A DNA stretch of 64,000 bases from Rhizobium bangladeshense (GCF_017357245.1 NZ_CP071612.1:2855001-2919000), one strand, 5' to 3'; numbered from the stretch's first letter, positions 31,253 through 41,454 are shown. Notes: generated by a model not told the origin, from the sequence alone. Program-made: numbers and translations.

Positions 31253-34200
31253 TCATTGCGCCTGGACGCCCGGCAACTGGTCAAAATTGAGCTGACCGGG
31301 CTGCACCTGCCCGGCGCGCCGGGCCGCTTCCGCCTCGGCGGCCGCCCTCGCCTGCGCATCGGCCCGTGCTTTGGCCTCCGCTTCGGCAGCGGCCTTCTCC
31401 GCGGCTGCCTCCTGCGCCAGTGCGCGCAGTCGCTCTTCCTCCGCCTGTCGTTGCCGCTCCATTTCGGCCGCTCTGACCCGCTCGGCGTCATTGAAACGAT
31501 AGAGCGCCACCTCGCGACGCAGTCGCTGCTTTTCGAGTACGATCGCCTGCAATCGCTCGACGCGCCGCCGCTCGCGCTCAAAAGCACGCAGCGACAAATA
31601 GCTGGTGATATCGGTCACATCCATCGTCTTGCCGGGTGACGGCAGCATGCCGGAAAAATTCAGCCTCAGCGCCGGCTCGACACCGGGAAGCGCTTCGATG
31701 CCCGGGTTGAGGCCGATGCCGACTGTCGCGCTGATCCGCTCCTCCGGCAAAGTGATCTGGGCGTCGGCGGTGACCCGGGCCAGATCGTTGGCGACGGTCA
31801 CATTCTGCACCCTGAGCGTTCCATCGGTGATGTTGAAGGGAATTCCGAGCGGTGGCAGCTTAGCCTCGCCGTTGTTGAGCAGCGTCTCCACGATCGGATG
31901 CACCTTGCCCGCATTGATCTGTTCCTGCATCGTGTCGGTCGCCGCAAGCAGCGGCGGCAGAATGGCAAGGTTCAGTCCTCGTATGCTCGTATCGCCGAGT
32001 CTCAGTTCCCCCGAACCATTGAGGGAGCTGGCGATCTCGCCGATCGTCTTGCCCGAAGCCTCCATCGACAGCGACAATCCGAACTTGCCATTGGCGACCG
32101 GCGCGCCGTCACGCAGCCAGATGACGCCGGCCAGATCGGAATCGGCAAGGGCCAATTTCGTCTGCAGGAAACCGGTGCCTTCGGCATTGGTGAAGAGCAG
32201 ATTGCCGGAGAGCCTGCCGCCATCCCAGTTGCCGGCCATGTTGTTGAGCTGCAGCTCGTCGCCTTTATAGGCGACGTTGCTGGTGAAATCGGAAACTGCC
32301 GTTTCCGGCAGCCCGGGCCAGAACTCTTTGGCCGACAGCTTCACCTGGATGTCGAGATCCTTGAAGATCGGCAAGCCCAGCGGCGCCTTCGACAGCGTGC
32401 CGGTGGCGGGATCCACGATCTGGCCGAACACCGCCTCGCCGAGCCAGCCGGCATCTGCCTTGGCGAGACTCAGCTCGCCGCTCGCTGTCGTCTTTGCAGC
32501 CTTGCGGTCGAAGGTCAGCGCACCGGAAAACTCATTGTCGGCCGCATGTCCCTTGAGATCGGACAAGACGATCTTGTCGCTATCGACAGCGGCATTGACC
32601 TGAACGCCGACCGGCAGCCCTGTTCCGGTCTGCGGCAAGGCTATGCCGTTCATGATAAGATAGGGGTCGATATCGGCGCTGTCGAGCGAGAGCGCGATCT
32701 GACCATTCATGAAGCTCTCCGGCCGCACGTCAACCTTGCCGTTCGCGGTAAACGAGGTCCGGTCGGTCGCAAAGGTCAGCGCTGCATCGGCGGGATCGTT
32801 GCCGGACGCCTTCACCTTAAGCGTCAGGCGGCCGTTCGCGCCGACATCGACCGGCAACGGGTCAAGCCCGGCCTGACCGAACAGGATTGACGGCATGGCG
32901 TTCTCGAGCGTCGCCTCCAGGCTCGTCGTGCCGTTTCCGGTCAGCGCCAGGAGATCGGACATGCGGTAATCGAGGTTGACCCGGCTGCCGTTCGAGACGC
33001 CGGCCAGCGTCACCGTGAGCGCATCGCCCTCGTCGCCACCTAGGGTCAGCGCGCCGCGAAGCGCTGTGTTGCCGTACCAGCCGGCATTGCGCACCAGGCG
33101 GTCGAGCACGGGATGGTGCGGAAGATGCTCGCGCAACATGGTGAAGAAGCCGCCGGGATCGGCCGATTTGAAAGTGATCTCGCCCGCACCCTTATAGTCG
33201 AGCAGCGAGCCTTCGGCCCGGCCGGTCGCCGTCAGCTCGGCGCCCGCGACGTTCTTGACGGAAAGCCGGTCGACCGCGAGCGCGCCGTCGGCGATTGTGA
33301 AGGTGGTCTCGACATTCTCGGCGTCAACCCCAAAGGCGGTGAACTTGTCGGCCTTGAGCTGTGCGGCGATCTTATGGTCGAGGACATTGTCGCCGCTCTC
33401 CTGCCCTGTCGCAAGCCCGGCCAGCGCCTGCAACGCGTCGAGATCGAGCGTGTCGCCATTCAGCGCCACCGACAGGGTCGGCGTCTGGCCGGAGATCGCC
33501 TGCCGCTCCAGCCGGCCCTTCAACGTCGCTGAACCCATGGCGATCTCGAGATTTTCGAAACGCTGCAATTCGTGAGTCAGGCTGACATTTGCGGAAAAAC
33601 CCGCCTGCCGTAATTGCCGGATAGCCGGGTCGACCGAGCCCGCCAGCCAGGAGGCAAGCCCCGTTGGCTGGTTCGAGGCCAGCACTATCTGGCCGTTGAA
33701 CGAAGGTTCGCCCTGAAGCAGGAGCTTGCCCTTGCCTTCCACCTGCGTACGTCCAGGCAGCGTGCCGATGGCGCTGTCGATCATCCAGCCGGTACCGGCC
33801 GGTTCCAGCTCGAGTTGCACATCGCGTAGGGTCGTGTCGCCGGCGACGATGGCCGGCAGCTTGACGCTTGCCTTGCCCGGTACCTGCGGGATCGGTACCT
33901 GCGCGACGATATCGATCAGCGAATTCAACCGCTGGCGCGCCGAAACCGCGGGATCACGGGTGGTCTTGCCGGCTGCGCCATGATTGCCGATGCGGTTCAC
34001 GTCGATCTGCTGCCCGTCGGCGGTCAACAGGAATTCCGGCGCATTGCCGGTATCGAGCGTCGCCTCCCCAGTAATCACATAGGGATCGTCTGTTGGACCG
34101 ATCTCCATCCGGTATTCGGGAATGCGGATACGTTCATTGGTGAGCTCGAAACGGCCCTTGACCCTTGGCGGCTGCTCGTTCTTGTTGGCCGACTTGGCAC

Positions 34201-34945
34201 TGTTGCGGATTTCGATCGCCGCCGAAAGCTGGCCCTGATAGTTCGGCTTGCGGTCGACCAGCTTCAGTTCGCCGTCGAGATCGATACTCACCGGATGCTT
34301 GTCCGGCGAAAGCTTCGTGCGCATGCGCAGCACGCCTTTCTCGTCCGGCTGGCTGCTCGAAATCGAAAAATTGCCGTGTTCGCCGTCGAGCGCCGCATCG
34401 CCCTCGACGCGCCAGGGACCGGCGAGCGATTTGGCCGACATCTCCGCATTCAGGCCGGTGATGCGGCGCGCCCGGCCCGACTGGTCATCAAGGAAGTCGA
34501 CTTCGCCGCCGCTGACATGCACATTTTCGAGAACGACTGTTTTTGCCGGTATTTCGGCGCGGCTGCCGCGCATCCAGTCGAGTGTGCCGTCTTTGAGCAA
34601 TCTGAGGCGCACCTTCGGATTGACGACGCGCATGTCGAAGATCAGCGCCTCGCCCGACAGGAAAGGCGCAAGCTCGGCATCCATGGAAAACTGTTCGACC
34701 TGGACGATCGGAGTACCGTCAGCCTCCTGACCGACACGCAAGTCATGCAGCGTGACCGACGGAAACGGCAGCAGACGGGCATCCACTGTGCCGTGGACGG
34801 TGACTTTCTTGCCGATGATGCGGCTTGCCTGATCCTCGAAATTCTTGCGGAAATCCGTCCAGTCGATGAACAGTGGCGCAAGCAGCGCCACAAACAGCAC
34901 TACGACGATCACTCCCCCCAGAAAGACGAGGAACCGGCCTACCAA
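31253..34945 (-). CDS. Large AsmA-family inner-membrane/periplasmic protein
   Basis: The 1230-aa protein has a single N-terminal membrane anchor (VFLGGVIVVVLFVALLAPLFI), then a long AsmA/TamB-like beta-rich periplasmic region, with the AsmA_2 core at about 800-1090 (SLNGSGELRLGDTSIRGLNLA, PPLGIPFNITDGTLRV). Residues about 1120-1215 form a strongly charged Arg/Glu/Ala coiled coil not typical of AsmA cores. AsmA-like proteins act in lipid transport and outer-membrane homeostasis. The start is a TTG with GGAGA 9 bp upstream; no better ATG is in frame. A long antisense frame over its 5' part is not coding. Confidence 0.87.
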   Translation of the reverse strand: MVGRFLVFLGGVIVVVLFVALLAPLFIDWTDFRKNFEDQASRIIGKKVTVHGTVDARLLPFPSVTLHDLRVGQEADGTPIVQVEQFSMDAELAPFLSGEALIFDMRVVNPKVRLRLLKDGTLDWMRGSRAEIPAKTVVLENVHVSGGEVDFLDDQSGRARRITGLNAEMSAKSLAGPWRVEGDAALDGEHGNFSISSSQPDEKGVLRMRTKLSPDKHPVSIDLDGELKLVDRKPNYQGQLSAAIEIRNSAKSANKNEQPPRVKGRFELTNERIRIPEYRMEIGPTDDPYVITGEATLDTGNAPEFLLTADGQQIDVNRIGNHGAAGKTTRDPAVSARQRLNSLIDIVAQVPIPQVPGKASVKLPAIVAGDTTLRDVQLELEPAGTGWMIDSAIGTLPGRTQVEGKGKLLLQGEPSFNGQIVLASNQPTGLASWLAGSVDPAIRQLRQAGFSANVSLTHELQRFENLEIAMGSATLKGRLERQAISGQTPTLSVALNGDTLDLDALQALAGLATGQESGDNVLDHKIAAQLKADKFTAFGVDAENVETTFTIADGALAVDRLSVKNVAGAELTATGRAEGSLLDYKGAGEITFKSADPGGFFTMLREHLPHHPVLDRLVRNAGWYGNTALRGALTLGGDEGDALTVTLAGVSNGSRVNLDYRMSDLLALTGNGTTSLEATLENAMPSILFGQAGLDPLPVDVGANGRLTLKVKASGNDPADAALTFATDRTSFTANGKVDVRPESFMNGQIALSLDSADIDPYLIMNGIALPQTGTGLPVGVQVNAAVDSDKIVLSDLKGHAADNEFSGALTFDRKAAKTTASGELSLAKADAGWLGEAVFGQIVDPATGTLSKAPLGLPIFKDLDIQVKLSAKEFWPGLPETAVSDFTSNVAYKGDELQLNNMAGNWDGGRLSGNLLFTNAEGTGFLQTKLALADSDLAGVIWLRDGAPVANGKFGLSLSMEASGKTIGEIASSLNGSGELRLGDTSIRGLNLAILPPLLAATDTMQEQINAGKVHPIVETLLNNGEAKLPPLGIPFNITDGTLRVQNVTVANDLARVTADAQITLPEERISATVGIGLNPGIEALPGVEPALRLNFSGMLPSPGKTMDVTDITSYLSLRAFERERRRVERLQAIVLEKQRLRREVALYRFNDAERVRAAEMERQRQAEEERLRALAQEAAAEKAAAEAEAKARADAQARAAAEAEAARRAGQVQPGQLNFDQLPGVQAQ

Positions 34946-35058
34946 TGCAAGGATTCTCCATTCGGGGTTCTGTTGCCGACGCTGTTCAGGATTCTATTGT
35001 CGACACTAGCGCTATTCATGCCGGGGGCAAGGCCCAAGTTCATGAGAATATTCCGTTT

Positions 35059-36471
35059 TCAGCCCTGGTGGAAAATCTTGCCGGGATTGAATATCCCGTC
35101 CGGATCGAGCGCCTGCTTCACCTGTCGCATCAGATCCACCGACCCTCCGAGCTCCTGCTCCAGAAAGGCCATCTTGCCCTGCCCGATCCCGTGTTCGCCG
35201 GTGCATGTTCCATCCATATCGAGTGCCCGGCGGTTGAGCCGCTCGACGAAGCTCTCGGCCCTGGCTATGTCTTCGGCGCTTTTGTCATCGAACAGCAGCA
35301 GCACATGGAAATTCCCGTCGCCGGCATGACCGACAATCGGACCGAGCAGCCCGTGTTCCTCGATATCCGCCTGCGTTTCGGAAACGCAAGCGGCAAGCCT
35401 CGATATCGGAACACAAACATCGGTCGAAAGTGCGGCAAGTCCAGGCGCCAGCGCTCTCGAGGCCCAGTAGGCGTCGTGGCGCGCCTTCCAAAGCTTCGTC
35501 CGCTCCTCGGGATTGGCGGTCCACAGGAATTCGCCGCCGCCGCATTCGGCCGCGATCTCGGCAAAGGCGCCCGATTGCAGAGGCACGGTTTCGTCGGTGC
35601 CGTGGAACTCCAGGAAAAGCGTCGGGCTTTCGGCATAAGATAGCCCCGAATAGGCGTTGCACGCCCGCATCTGCACAGCATCCAACAGCTCGATGCGCGC
35701 CACCGGAATGCCCATCTGGATCGTCATGATGACAGCGTCGCAAGCCGCCTTGACGCTCGGAAAGGCGCAGACGCCGCCGGCAATCTTCTGCGGAATCGCC
35801 TGCAGGCGCAGCGTCACCGAGGTCAGAATTCCGAGCGTGCCCTCGGCGCCGACAAAGAGCCGCGTCAGGTCGTAGCCGGCCGAAGACTTGCGGGCGCGCC
35901 GCGCCGTGCGGATCTCCTCACCATTGGCGGTGACTGCCGTGACCGCAAGCACATTGTCCTTCATCGTGCCGTAGCGAACGGCATTAGTGCCGGAGGCCCG
36001 CGTCGACGCCATGCCGCCGATCGACGCATTGGCGCCGGGGTCGATCGGGAAGAACAGGCCGGTATCGCGCAGGTGGATGTTCAGGGCCTCGCGGGTGATA
36101 CCAGGCTCGACCGTGCAGTCGAGATCCTCCGGATTGACCTCAAGCACCCGGTTCATACGGCTGAAATCGATCGAAATGCCGCCACTGACAGCATTGACCT
36201 GACCTTCCAGCGAGGAGCCGGTGCCGAAACCGATCACTGGCACCTTGTGCGCCGCACAGGCGCTGACCGCCATCTTCACATCTTCGGCGCTTTCGGCAAA
36301 GAGAACGCCGTCGGGCAGTTGTGGCGGGATATAGGTCGTCGTATGGGCATGCTGTTCTCGGAAGGACTGGCCGGTCTGGAAGCGCTCACCGAAGCTCTGT
36401 TTGAGAATGCCGAGCACAGCCGATATCCCCGCTTCGTTGCGTGTTCCGGCCTTTGCGTCCCTCAGCGCCAT
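35059..36471 (-). CDS. FAD-binding oxidoreductase (D-lactate/glycolate dehydrogenase, GlcD-like)
   Basis: The 470-aa protein has the PCMH-type FAD-binding domain (VIGFGTGSSLEGQVNAVSGGISIDFSRMN, about 95-125, and IDPGANASIGGMASTRASGTNAVRYGTMKDNVL) and the C-terminal FAD-oxidase C domain ending in CTGEHGIGQGK. It oxidises a 2-hydroxyacid (D-lactate, glycolate or similar), passing electrons to cytochrome c or quinone. Substrate cannot be assigned. Monocistronic by context; ATG at 36471. Confidence 0.9.
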   Translation of the reverse strand: MALRDAKAGTRNEAGISAVLGILKQSFGERFQTGQSFREQHAHTTTYIPPQLPDGVLFAESAEDVKMAVSACAAHKVPVIGFGTGSSLEGQVNAVSGGISIDFSRMNRVLEVNPEDLDCTVEPGITREALNIHLRDTGLFFPIDPGANASIGGMASTRASGTNAVRYGTMKDNVLAVTAVTANGEEIRTARRARKSSAGYDLTRLFVGAEGTLGILTSVTLRLQAIPQKIAGGVCAFPSVKAACDAVIMTIQMGIPVARIELLDAVQMRACNAYSGLSYAESPTLFLEFHGTDETVPLQSGAFAEIAAECGGGEFLWTANPEERTKLWKARHDAYWASRALAPGLAALSTDVCVPISRLAACVSETQADIEEHGLLGPIVGHAGDGNFHVLLLFDDKSAEDIARAESFVERLNRRALDMDGTCTGEHGIGQGKMAFLEQELGGSVDLMRQVKQALDPDGIFNPGKIFHQG

Positions 36472-36736
36472 CCCTTTGATCTCCCTTCCAGTCCGCGTAG
36501 ACGAGATCTTGTCTCGCAGATACAGCGCCGCGCATCTCGCCAGACGCGCAAAGGACGCTGTAGAACTTTAAAATTATTGCATAATTCCACCCTCGGATCG
36601 ATTCCGATTTAAGGGGATATGCAGCAGGCTGGTATGGGGCAAGTCAAAGCGGCTGTCCAGTTAAGATTGGGAAAAGATATTAACTCTCCTTTTGTTGTTG
36701 ACCCGGTGCCATAGAGAGGCCGGCGTCCCGGCCGCC

Positions 36737-37771
36737 TCAGATGATCGGTGGATTGAGCCGCGCAAAACCCTGCTGCCGTCGATAGGGGAAATAAGGATAA
36801 GGCGCTGTCACGGCGCTGACTGCGTCGAGCCTTTCGATCTGATCCTTCGACAGGCTCCAGCCGGTCGCGGCGAGGTTTTGCCTGAGCTGATCTTCGTTGC
36901 GGGCGCCAATGATGACGCTCGATACCGTCGGCCGGCCGAGCAGCCAGTTTATGGCAATCTGCGGGACCGTCTTGCCGGTCTCCGTTGCGATCAGATCCAG
37001 CACGTCGATGATGTCGAAAAGCCTCTCATCGTCGACAGGTGGACCGTACTGGGCCGTCTCGTGCAGGCGACTTGCGGCAGGCATCGGCTCACCGCGGCGG
37101 ATCTTGCCGGTCAGCCGGCCCCAGGCGAGCGGGCTCCAGACGAGAGCGCCGACACCCTGGTCGGCGCCGAGTGGCATCAGCTCCCATTCATAGTCGCGCC
37201 CTGCCAGGGAATAATAAACCTGATGGGCGACATAACGTGGATAGCCCTGACGCTCGGCAGCGGCGAGCGATTTCATCAGTTCCCAGCCGGAAAAGTTTGA
37301 AACACCGACATAGCGGATCTTGCCTGCGGCTACGAGCCCGTCGAGCGTCGACAGCACCTCCTCGACCGGCGTCGAGGCATCAAAGGCATGGAGCTGAAGC
37401 AAGTCGATATAATCGGTCCCGAGCCGGCGCAGCGCATCCTCCGTCGCGCGGATCAGCCGCGCTCGTGAGGTCCCCCAGTCCTGCGGCCCTTCGCCCATCG
37501 GCAGCGCCATCTTCGTCGAGATCAGAACGGAGGCCCGCCGGCCTCGGATCGCCTGCCCGAGCACCTCTTCGGAAGCGCCGGCCGAATAGACGTCGGCTGT
37601 GTCGAAGAGATTGACGCCGGCGTCGAGGCAGATATCGACAAGCCGCCGCGCCTCTTCAGCACCGGTATTGCCCCAGGCGCCGAATAGCGGGCCGCTGCCA
37701 CCGAACGTGCCAGCGCCGAAACTCAAGGCCGGCACTCTGAGGCCCGATGCGCCGAGATTTCTGTACTCCAT
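36737..37771 (-). CDS. Aldo/keto reductase (AKR, YajO/tas-like)
   Basis: The 344-aa NADPH-dependent reductase shows the AKR tetrad in FDTADVYSAGASE (Asp, Tyr), ISTKMALP (Lys) and LQLHAFD (His), plus the C-terminal SVIIGARNEDQLRQNL cofactor segment. The ATG at 37771 follows AGGAGA with 7-bp spacing. It is divergent from a LysR gene (93 bp between starts), its likely regulator. Substrate unknown. Confidence 0.9.
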   Translation of the reverse strand: MEYRNLGASGLRVPALSFGAGTFGGSGPLFGAWGNTGAEEARRLVDICLDAGVNLFDTADVYSAGASEEVLGQAIRGRRASVLISTKMALPMGEGPQDWGTSRARLIRATEDALRRLGTDYIDLLQLHAFDASTPVEEVLSTLDGLVAAGKIRYVGVSNFSGWELMKSLAAAERQGYPRYVAHQVYYSLAGRDYEWELMPLGADQGVGALVWSPLAWGRLTGKIRRGEPMPAASRLHETAQYGPPVDDERLFDIIDVLDLIATETGKTVPQIAINWLLGRPTVSSVIIGARNEDQLRQNLAATGWSLSKDQIERLDAVSAVTAPYPYFPYRRQQGFARLNPPII

Positions 37772-37864
37772 CGATCTGTCTCCTTCATTTTCTCCTGAGA
37801 TAGACCCGCCCGCTCGGTTGATATAGCATGCTTCAAAGCACATCATCTGTGATTTGAATTCATC

Positions 37865-38767
37865 ATGAGCCGTCAGGACATCAACCGCTCCGGCGAAATG
37901 GAAGTCTTCGTCAGCGTCGTCGAGCGCGGCGGCTTTTCAGCAGCCGCCACGACTAGGCGCATGACGCCCTCGGCCGTAAGCAAGCTCGTCGCCAGACTGG
38001 AGGCGCGCCTTGGCGCCCGCCTCATCAACCGCTCGACCCGGAAACTGCAGCTGACACCGGAGGGCTGCGCCTTCTATGAGCGCAGCATCGCTATCCTTGC
38101 CGATATCGCCGAGGCTGAACGTCAGGCTTCATCAGGCGAACAGGCCTCAGGCCGCATCCGCATCAACACCAGCGGCTCCTTTGGCAATCATGTGCTCGCG
38201 CCTCTCGTGCCCGCCTTCATGGCGCTTCATCCCGCCGTGACGCTCGATATCACCCACACCGACAGGATTGTCGATTTGATGGAGGAGCGCGCCGACGTCG
38301 CGATTCGCACCGGCCCCTTGAAGAACTCCAGCCTGATCGCCCGCAAGCTCGGCGTCACCGGCAAGGTCATCGTCGCCTCGCCCGACTATCTCAAGCGTCA
38401 CGGCGAACCGTGCAGAATCACTGATCTCCGTCGGCATTGCCGCATCGGCTTTTCCTACGCCCGCGCCGTTGAGGGCTGGCCGATCCGCGACAGCGGCGAA
38501 ACGGTGATGGTCCCGATCACGCCGGGCGTGCAGGTTGCCGATGGCGAAGCGATGCGCCATCTTGCGCTCGCCGGCGCAGGCCTTGCGCGGCTAGCCGCCT
38601 TCACCGTGCGTTCCGACATTGAAGCAGGCCGGCTGGTGCCGGTGCTGCAGGCGGCCAATCCCGGCGACATCGAGGAATTCTACGCCCTCTATCTAGGCCA
38701 GGGCGGACCACTGCCGGCGCGGGTGCGCGCCTTGCTCGACTTTCTCGGCAGCCATGTACGTCTTTGA
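37865..38767 (+). CDS. LysR family transcriptional regulator
   Basis: The 300-aa LysR protein begins with the wHTH (MEVFVSVVERGGFSAAATTRRMTPSAVSKLVARLEARLGARL) and continues with the effector-binding fold. Divergent from the aldo/keto reductase gene, it most likely controls that gene. No palindrome in the 93-bp gap is striking enough to name as operator. Confidence 0.9.
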   Translation: MSRQDINRSGEMEVFVSVVERGGFSAAATTRRMTPSAVSKLVARLEARLGARLINRSTRKLQLTPEGCAFYERSIAILADIAEAERQASSGEQASGRIRINTSGSFGNHVLAPLVPAFMALHPAVTLDITHTDRIVDLMEERADVAIRTGPLKNSSLIARKLGVTGKVIVASPDYLKRHGEPCRITDLRRHCRIGFSYARAVEGWPIRDSGETVMVPITPGVQVADGEAMRHLALAGAGLARLAAFTVRSDIEAGRLVPVLQAANPGDIEEFYALYLGQGGPLPARVRALLDFLGSHVRL

Positions 38768-38979
38768 TTGATAACAATGACTTGGGTCGACACGTTGAAT
38801 CATATTCGCGTGGCAGCTTGCCAGAAAGTCAGATTTCGCAATTGACCGCGCTCGCGGCGCCCGCCTATACCGAGACCGCGCCGACCGGCCCTTGCAGCCG
38901 GACTCTCTTCGTCATGCCGGAGCTTCCTCCCATCTTCAGCCTCATGGCTTGGCACCGGTCGGGAAAGATACGGGGATTC

Positions 38980-40074
38980 ATGTCACTCAGCCACGCACGC
39001 CGCCTGCTCCGGGATGCCGGCCTGCCGAAATGGGCGCTGCTGCTCGCGCTTTCCGCAGCCTTCACCGTCTTCCTCGAACTCTTCGCCCTGCCCGCTTCGC
39101 TGCTGATCGGACCGATGGTCGCCGCCATCGTGCTGGCGCTGACCGTCGGCAAGGGAAGGCTTCGCGTGCCGCTCTGGCCGCTGCAGCTCGGACAGGTTCT
39201 CGTCGGCCTGATGATGGCGCGCACCATCACCCCTGATATTCTCGGCACGATGGCGAAGGACGCGCCGATCTTCCTGCTGTTCATCTTTTCGGTCATCGCT
39301 ATCGCTACAGGCCTAGGATGGCTCCTAACGCGATGGCAGGTTCTGCCGGGAACAACCGCAGTCTGGGGCTCCTCGCCGGGCGGTGCCTCCGCCATGGTCA
39401 TCATGTCGGAAGCCTATGGCGCCGATGCCCGCCTCGTCGCCTTCATGCAATATCTGCGCGTCGTATTCGTCGCTGTCGGCGCTTCGGTGGTCTCGCGGCT
39501 GTGGGTGGCGGCCGATGGCGGCGAACCGCCGCCTCTCATCCTCTTTCCCCCGGTCAACTGGCCGGCCTTTGCCGCGACGATCGCCTTTGCCGCCTTTTGC
39601 GCCTATGGCGTACGCCGCCTGCGTATTCAGGGAGGCATGATCATCGTGCCGCTCTTTCTCGGAGCCTTTCTGCAGGGCGTCGGCCTCCTGAAGATCGAGC
39701 TGCCGATGTGGCTGCTCGCGATCGCCTATGCCCTCGTCGGCTGGAGCATCGGTCTGCGGTTCACCCGCTCGATCCTCGAGCATGTGGCGCGCGCCCTGCC
39801 GAGAGTGTCGGCCTGCATCGTGCTGTTGATGGCGCTCTGCGGCTGCATGGCCGCTGCCCTTCACATCTTCGCCGGCATCGATCCACTGACGGCGTATCTC
39901 GCCACCAGCCCCGGCGGCGCCGATTCCGTCGCCATCATTGCCGTTTCCAGCGATGTCGACGTGCCCTTCGTGATGGCGATGCAAACCGGCCGGTTCCTCG
40001 TCATTCTTCTGATCGGGCCGGCGCTTGCCCGCTTTATCGCGCGCCGTTCCGGCCTTGCGGAAAAACCCGCCTAA
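38980..40074 (+). CDS. AbrB-family (ammonia monooxygenase-like) integral membrane protein
   Basis: The product is 364 aa from the ATG at 38980; upstream ATGs at 38914 and 38944 are also in frame but add non-hydrophobic sequence. Two repeats of about 150 residues each contain four to five helices and the motif GSSPGGASAMVIMSEAYGADARLVAF, echoed by ATSPGGADSVAIIAVSSDVDVPFVM. This internal duplication is the AbrB_dup membrane family, of unknown transport function, not the AbrB DNA-binding protein. Its 3' end overlaps the convergent AraC gene by 41 bp. Confidence 0.85.
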   Translation: MSLSHARRLLRDAGLPKWALLLALSAAFTVFLELFALPASLLIGPMVAAIVLALTVGKGRLRVPLWPLQLGQVLVGLMMARTITPDILGTMAKDAPIFLLFIFSVIAIATGLGWLLTRWQVLPGTTAVWGSSPGGASAMVIMSEAYGADARLVAFMQYLRVVFVAVGASVVSRLWVAADGGEPPPLILFPPVNWPAFAATIAFAAFCAYGVRRLRIQGGMIIVPLFLGAFLQGVGLLKIELPMWLLAIAYALVGWSIGLRFTRSILEHVARALPRVSACIVLLMALCGCMAAALHIFAGIDPLTAYLATSPGGADSVAIIAVSSDVDVPFVMAMQTGRFLVILLIGPALARFIARRSGLAEKPA

Positions 40075-40948
40075 GGCTCGCCCATTGACCGGGGGTGATG
40101 CCGTAGGCCTTCTTGAAATGGCGATTGAAATGCGCCTGGTCGGCAAAGCCGGTCGCAGCCGCCACATCGGCAAAACCTTCGCCAGCATTCATCAGCGCTC
40201 GCGCCTGCTGCAGGCGACGCATCAGCATGTACCGGTGCGGGCTGGTGGCAAAGGCCGTGCGGAAATGCCGTGACAGCGTAAAGCGGTCGAGGCCGGTAAT
40301 CATCTCCAGCTCGCCCGAGCGCACCGGCCGCAACGCATGCGCTTCGAGATAATCGCGCGCTGCCCGCACCTGCCGCCAGGCGACCGCACCCAAAGGCCGG
40401 CGGCGCACCTGTGAATGTCGCGACAGGCCGCCAGCGACACGGCTGACGAAATCGTCGACGAAAAGCTCGTCCAGCTCCCGATCGAGTTCGCCGAGCGCGC
40501 CCAGCAGCACCTTCGCCAAAGCCCCGTCGCCGATGACCGGCTGCTCGACGAAGGGAAGCCCGATCTTCTCCGAGGTCAGGCATTCCATCAGCAGCGCCGG
40601 CTCCAGGTAGAGCATGCGGTAATGCAGCCCGGCCTCGGTCGCCGCCCCGCCGTCATGCTCCTCGTCGGGATGCAATACGATCACCTGCCCAGGCAGGCTG
40701 AAGCGCCGCTCGCCGCGGTAGGTGAAGGTCTGCACGCCATGCAGCGTCACCCCGAGCGCATAGGTATCGTGCCGGTGCGGCTCGAAGACATTGCCGGAGA
40801 ATTGCGCTTCGATGCGCTCGATGCCGGGAAAGGCGGGCGCAGTCAGAATACCGCTGCCGGCGGGTGCGGCCAGTATGCCGCTGCCCCCCTGCGGCTCGCA
40901 CAAACGTTCAAGACCCTCGAAGACCTGCGGCGTTAGATCCTGGCTCAA
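40034..40948 (-). CDS. AraC family transcriptional regulator
   Basis: The 304-aa protein joins an N-terminal AraC-type cupin ligand-binding part (FEPHRHDTYALGVTLHGVQTFTYRGERRFSLPGQVIVLHPDEEHDG) to the double HTH at about 195-290 (GLDRFTLSRHFRTAFATSPHRYMLMRRLQQA, DQAHFNRHFKKAYGITPGQW). The only plausible start is a TTG at 40948 with no strong ribosome site. It is divergent from the DUF2000 gene with a 32-bp gap, so it probably controls that gene. Confidence 0.88.
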   Translation of the reverse strand: MSQDLTPQVFEGLERLCEPQGGSGILAAPAGSGILTAPAFPGIERIEAQFSGNVFEPHRHDTYALGVTLHGVQTFTYRGERRFSLPGQVIVLHPDEEHDGGAATEAGLHYRMLYLEPALLMECLTSEKIGLPFVEQPVIGDGALAKVLLGALGELDRELDELFVDDFVSRVAGGLSRHSQVRRRPLGAVAWRQVRAARDYLEAHALRPVRSGELEMITGLDRFTLSRHFRTAFATSPHRYMLMRRLQQARALMNAGEGFADVAAATGFADQAHFNRHFKKAYGITPGQWASLRRVFPQGRNGAR

Positions 40949-40980
40949 CGCGTTTCGATACCCTGATGAGAGAGACTGTA

Positions 40981-41388
40981 ATGTTTGATACCAAAATTGC
41001 GATCGTCCTGCGAAACAATCTTGCTGGCTGGCAGAAGCTGAACGTCACAGCCTTCCTTTCGACAGGCATCGCCGGACAATATCCCGAAATCATTGGGGAG
41101 CCTTACAAGGATCGCGCCGGCAATCTTTACAACCCGCTTTCGATCCAGCCGATCATCGTCTTGTCGGCCGACGAAGCGACCATATCGATGATTCACCGTC
41201 GCGCGCTCGAGCGCGAGGTAACCCCCTCCATCTTCATCGAGGAAATGTTTGCCACCGGCCACGATGCCGCCAACCGCGCCGTCTTCGCCGAATATGCCCC
41301 CGACGACGCCAAGGTCGTCGGTATTGCCTTACGCGCCGACAAGAAGATCGTCGACAAGATCACCAAGGGTGCGACGATGCAGCATTGA
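40981..41388 (+). CDS. DUF2000 domain protein
   Basis: The 135-aa protein begins TKIAIVLRNNLAGWQKLNVTAFLSTGIAG, the DUF2000 signature; the fold is related to peptidyl-tRNA hydrolase 2 but no catalytic assignment is safe. The ATG follows GAGAGA. Divergent AraC neighbour suggests ligand-controlled expression. Function unknown. Confidence 0.85.
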   Translation: MFDTKIAIVLRNNLAGWQKLNVTAFLSTGIAGQYPEIIGEPYKDRAGNLYNPLSIQPIIVLSADEATISMIHRRALEREVTPSIFIEEMFATGHDAANRAVFAEYAPDDAKVVGIALRADKKIVDKITKGATMQH

Positions 41389-41409
41389 CGCATAGGCAGA
41401 AACGAAGGA

Positions 41410-41429
41410 GGCCGGGCGATGGCCCGGCC
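41410..41429. terminator. Bidirectional hairpin between DUF2000 and OmpA-like genes
   Basis: GGCCGGGC and GCCCGGCC form a perfect 8-bp stem around GATG, in the 66-bp gap between two convergent genes. No long U-run on either strand, so it acts at best as a weak bidirectional terminator. Confidence 0.5.
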
Positions 41430-41454
41430 CTCTCATGTCTGAAAGAGCGCCGGC

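Noticed and set aside
33980..35329. 449-codon open frame on the plus strand opposite the AsmA and FAD-oxidoreductase genes
   Set aside because: It is antisense to two genes with clear protein families; long antisense frames are common in this GC-rich DNA.
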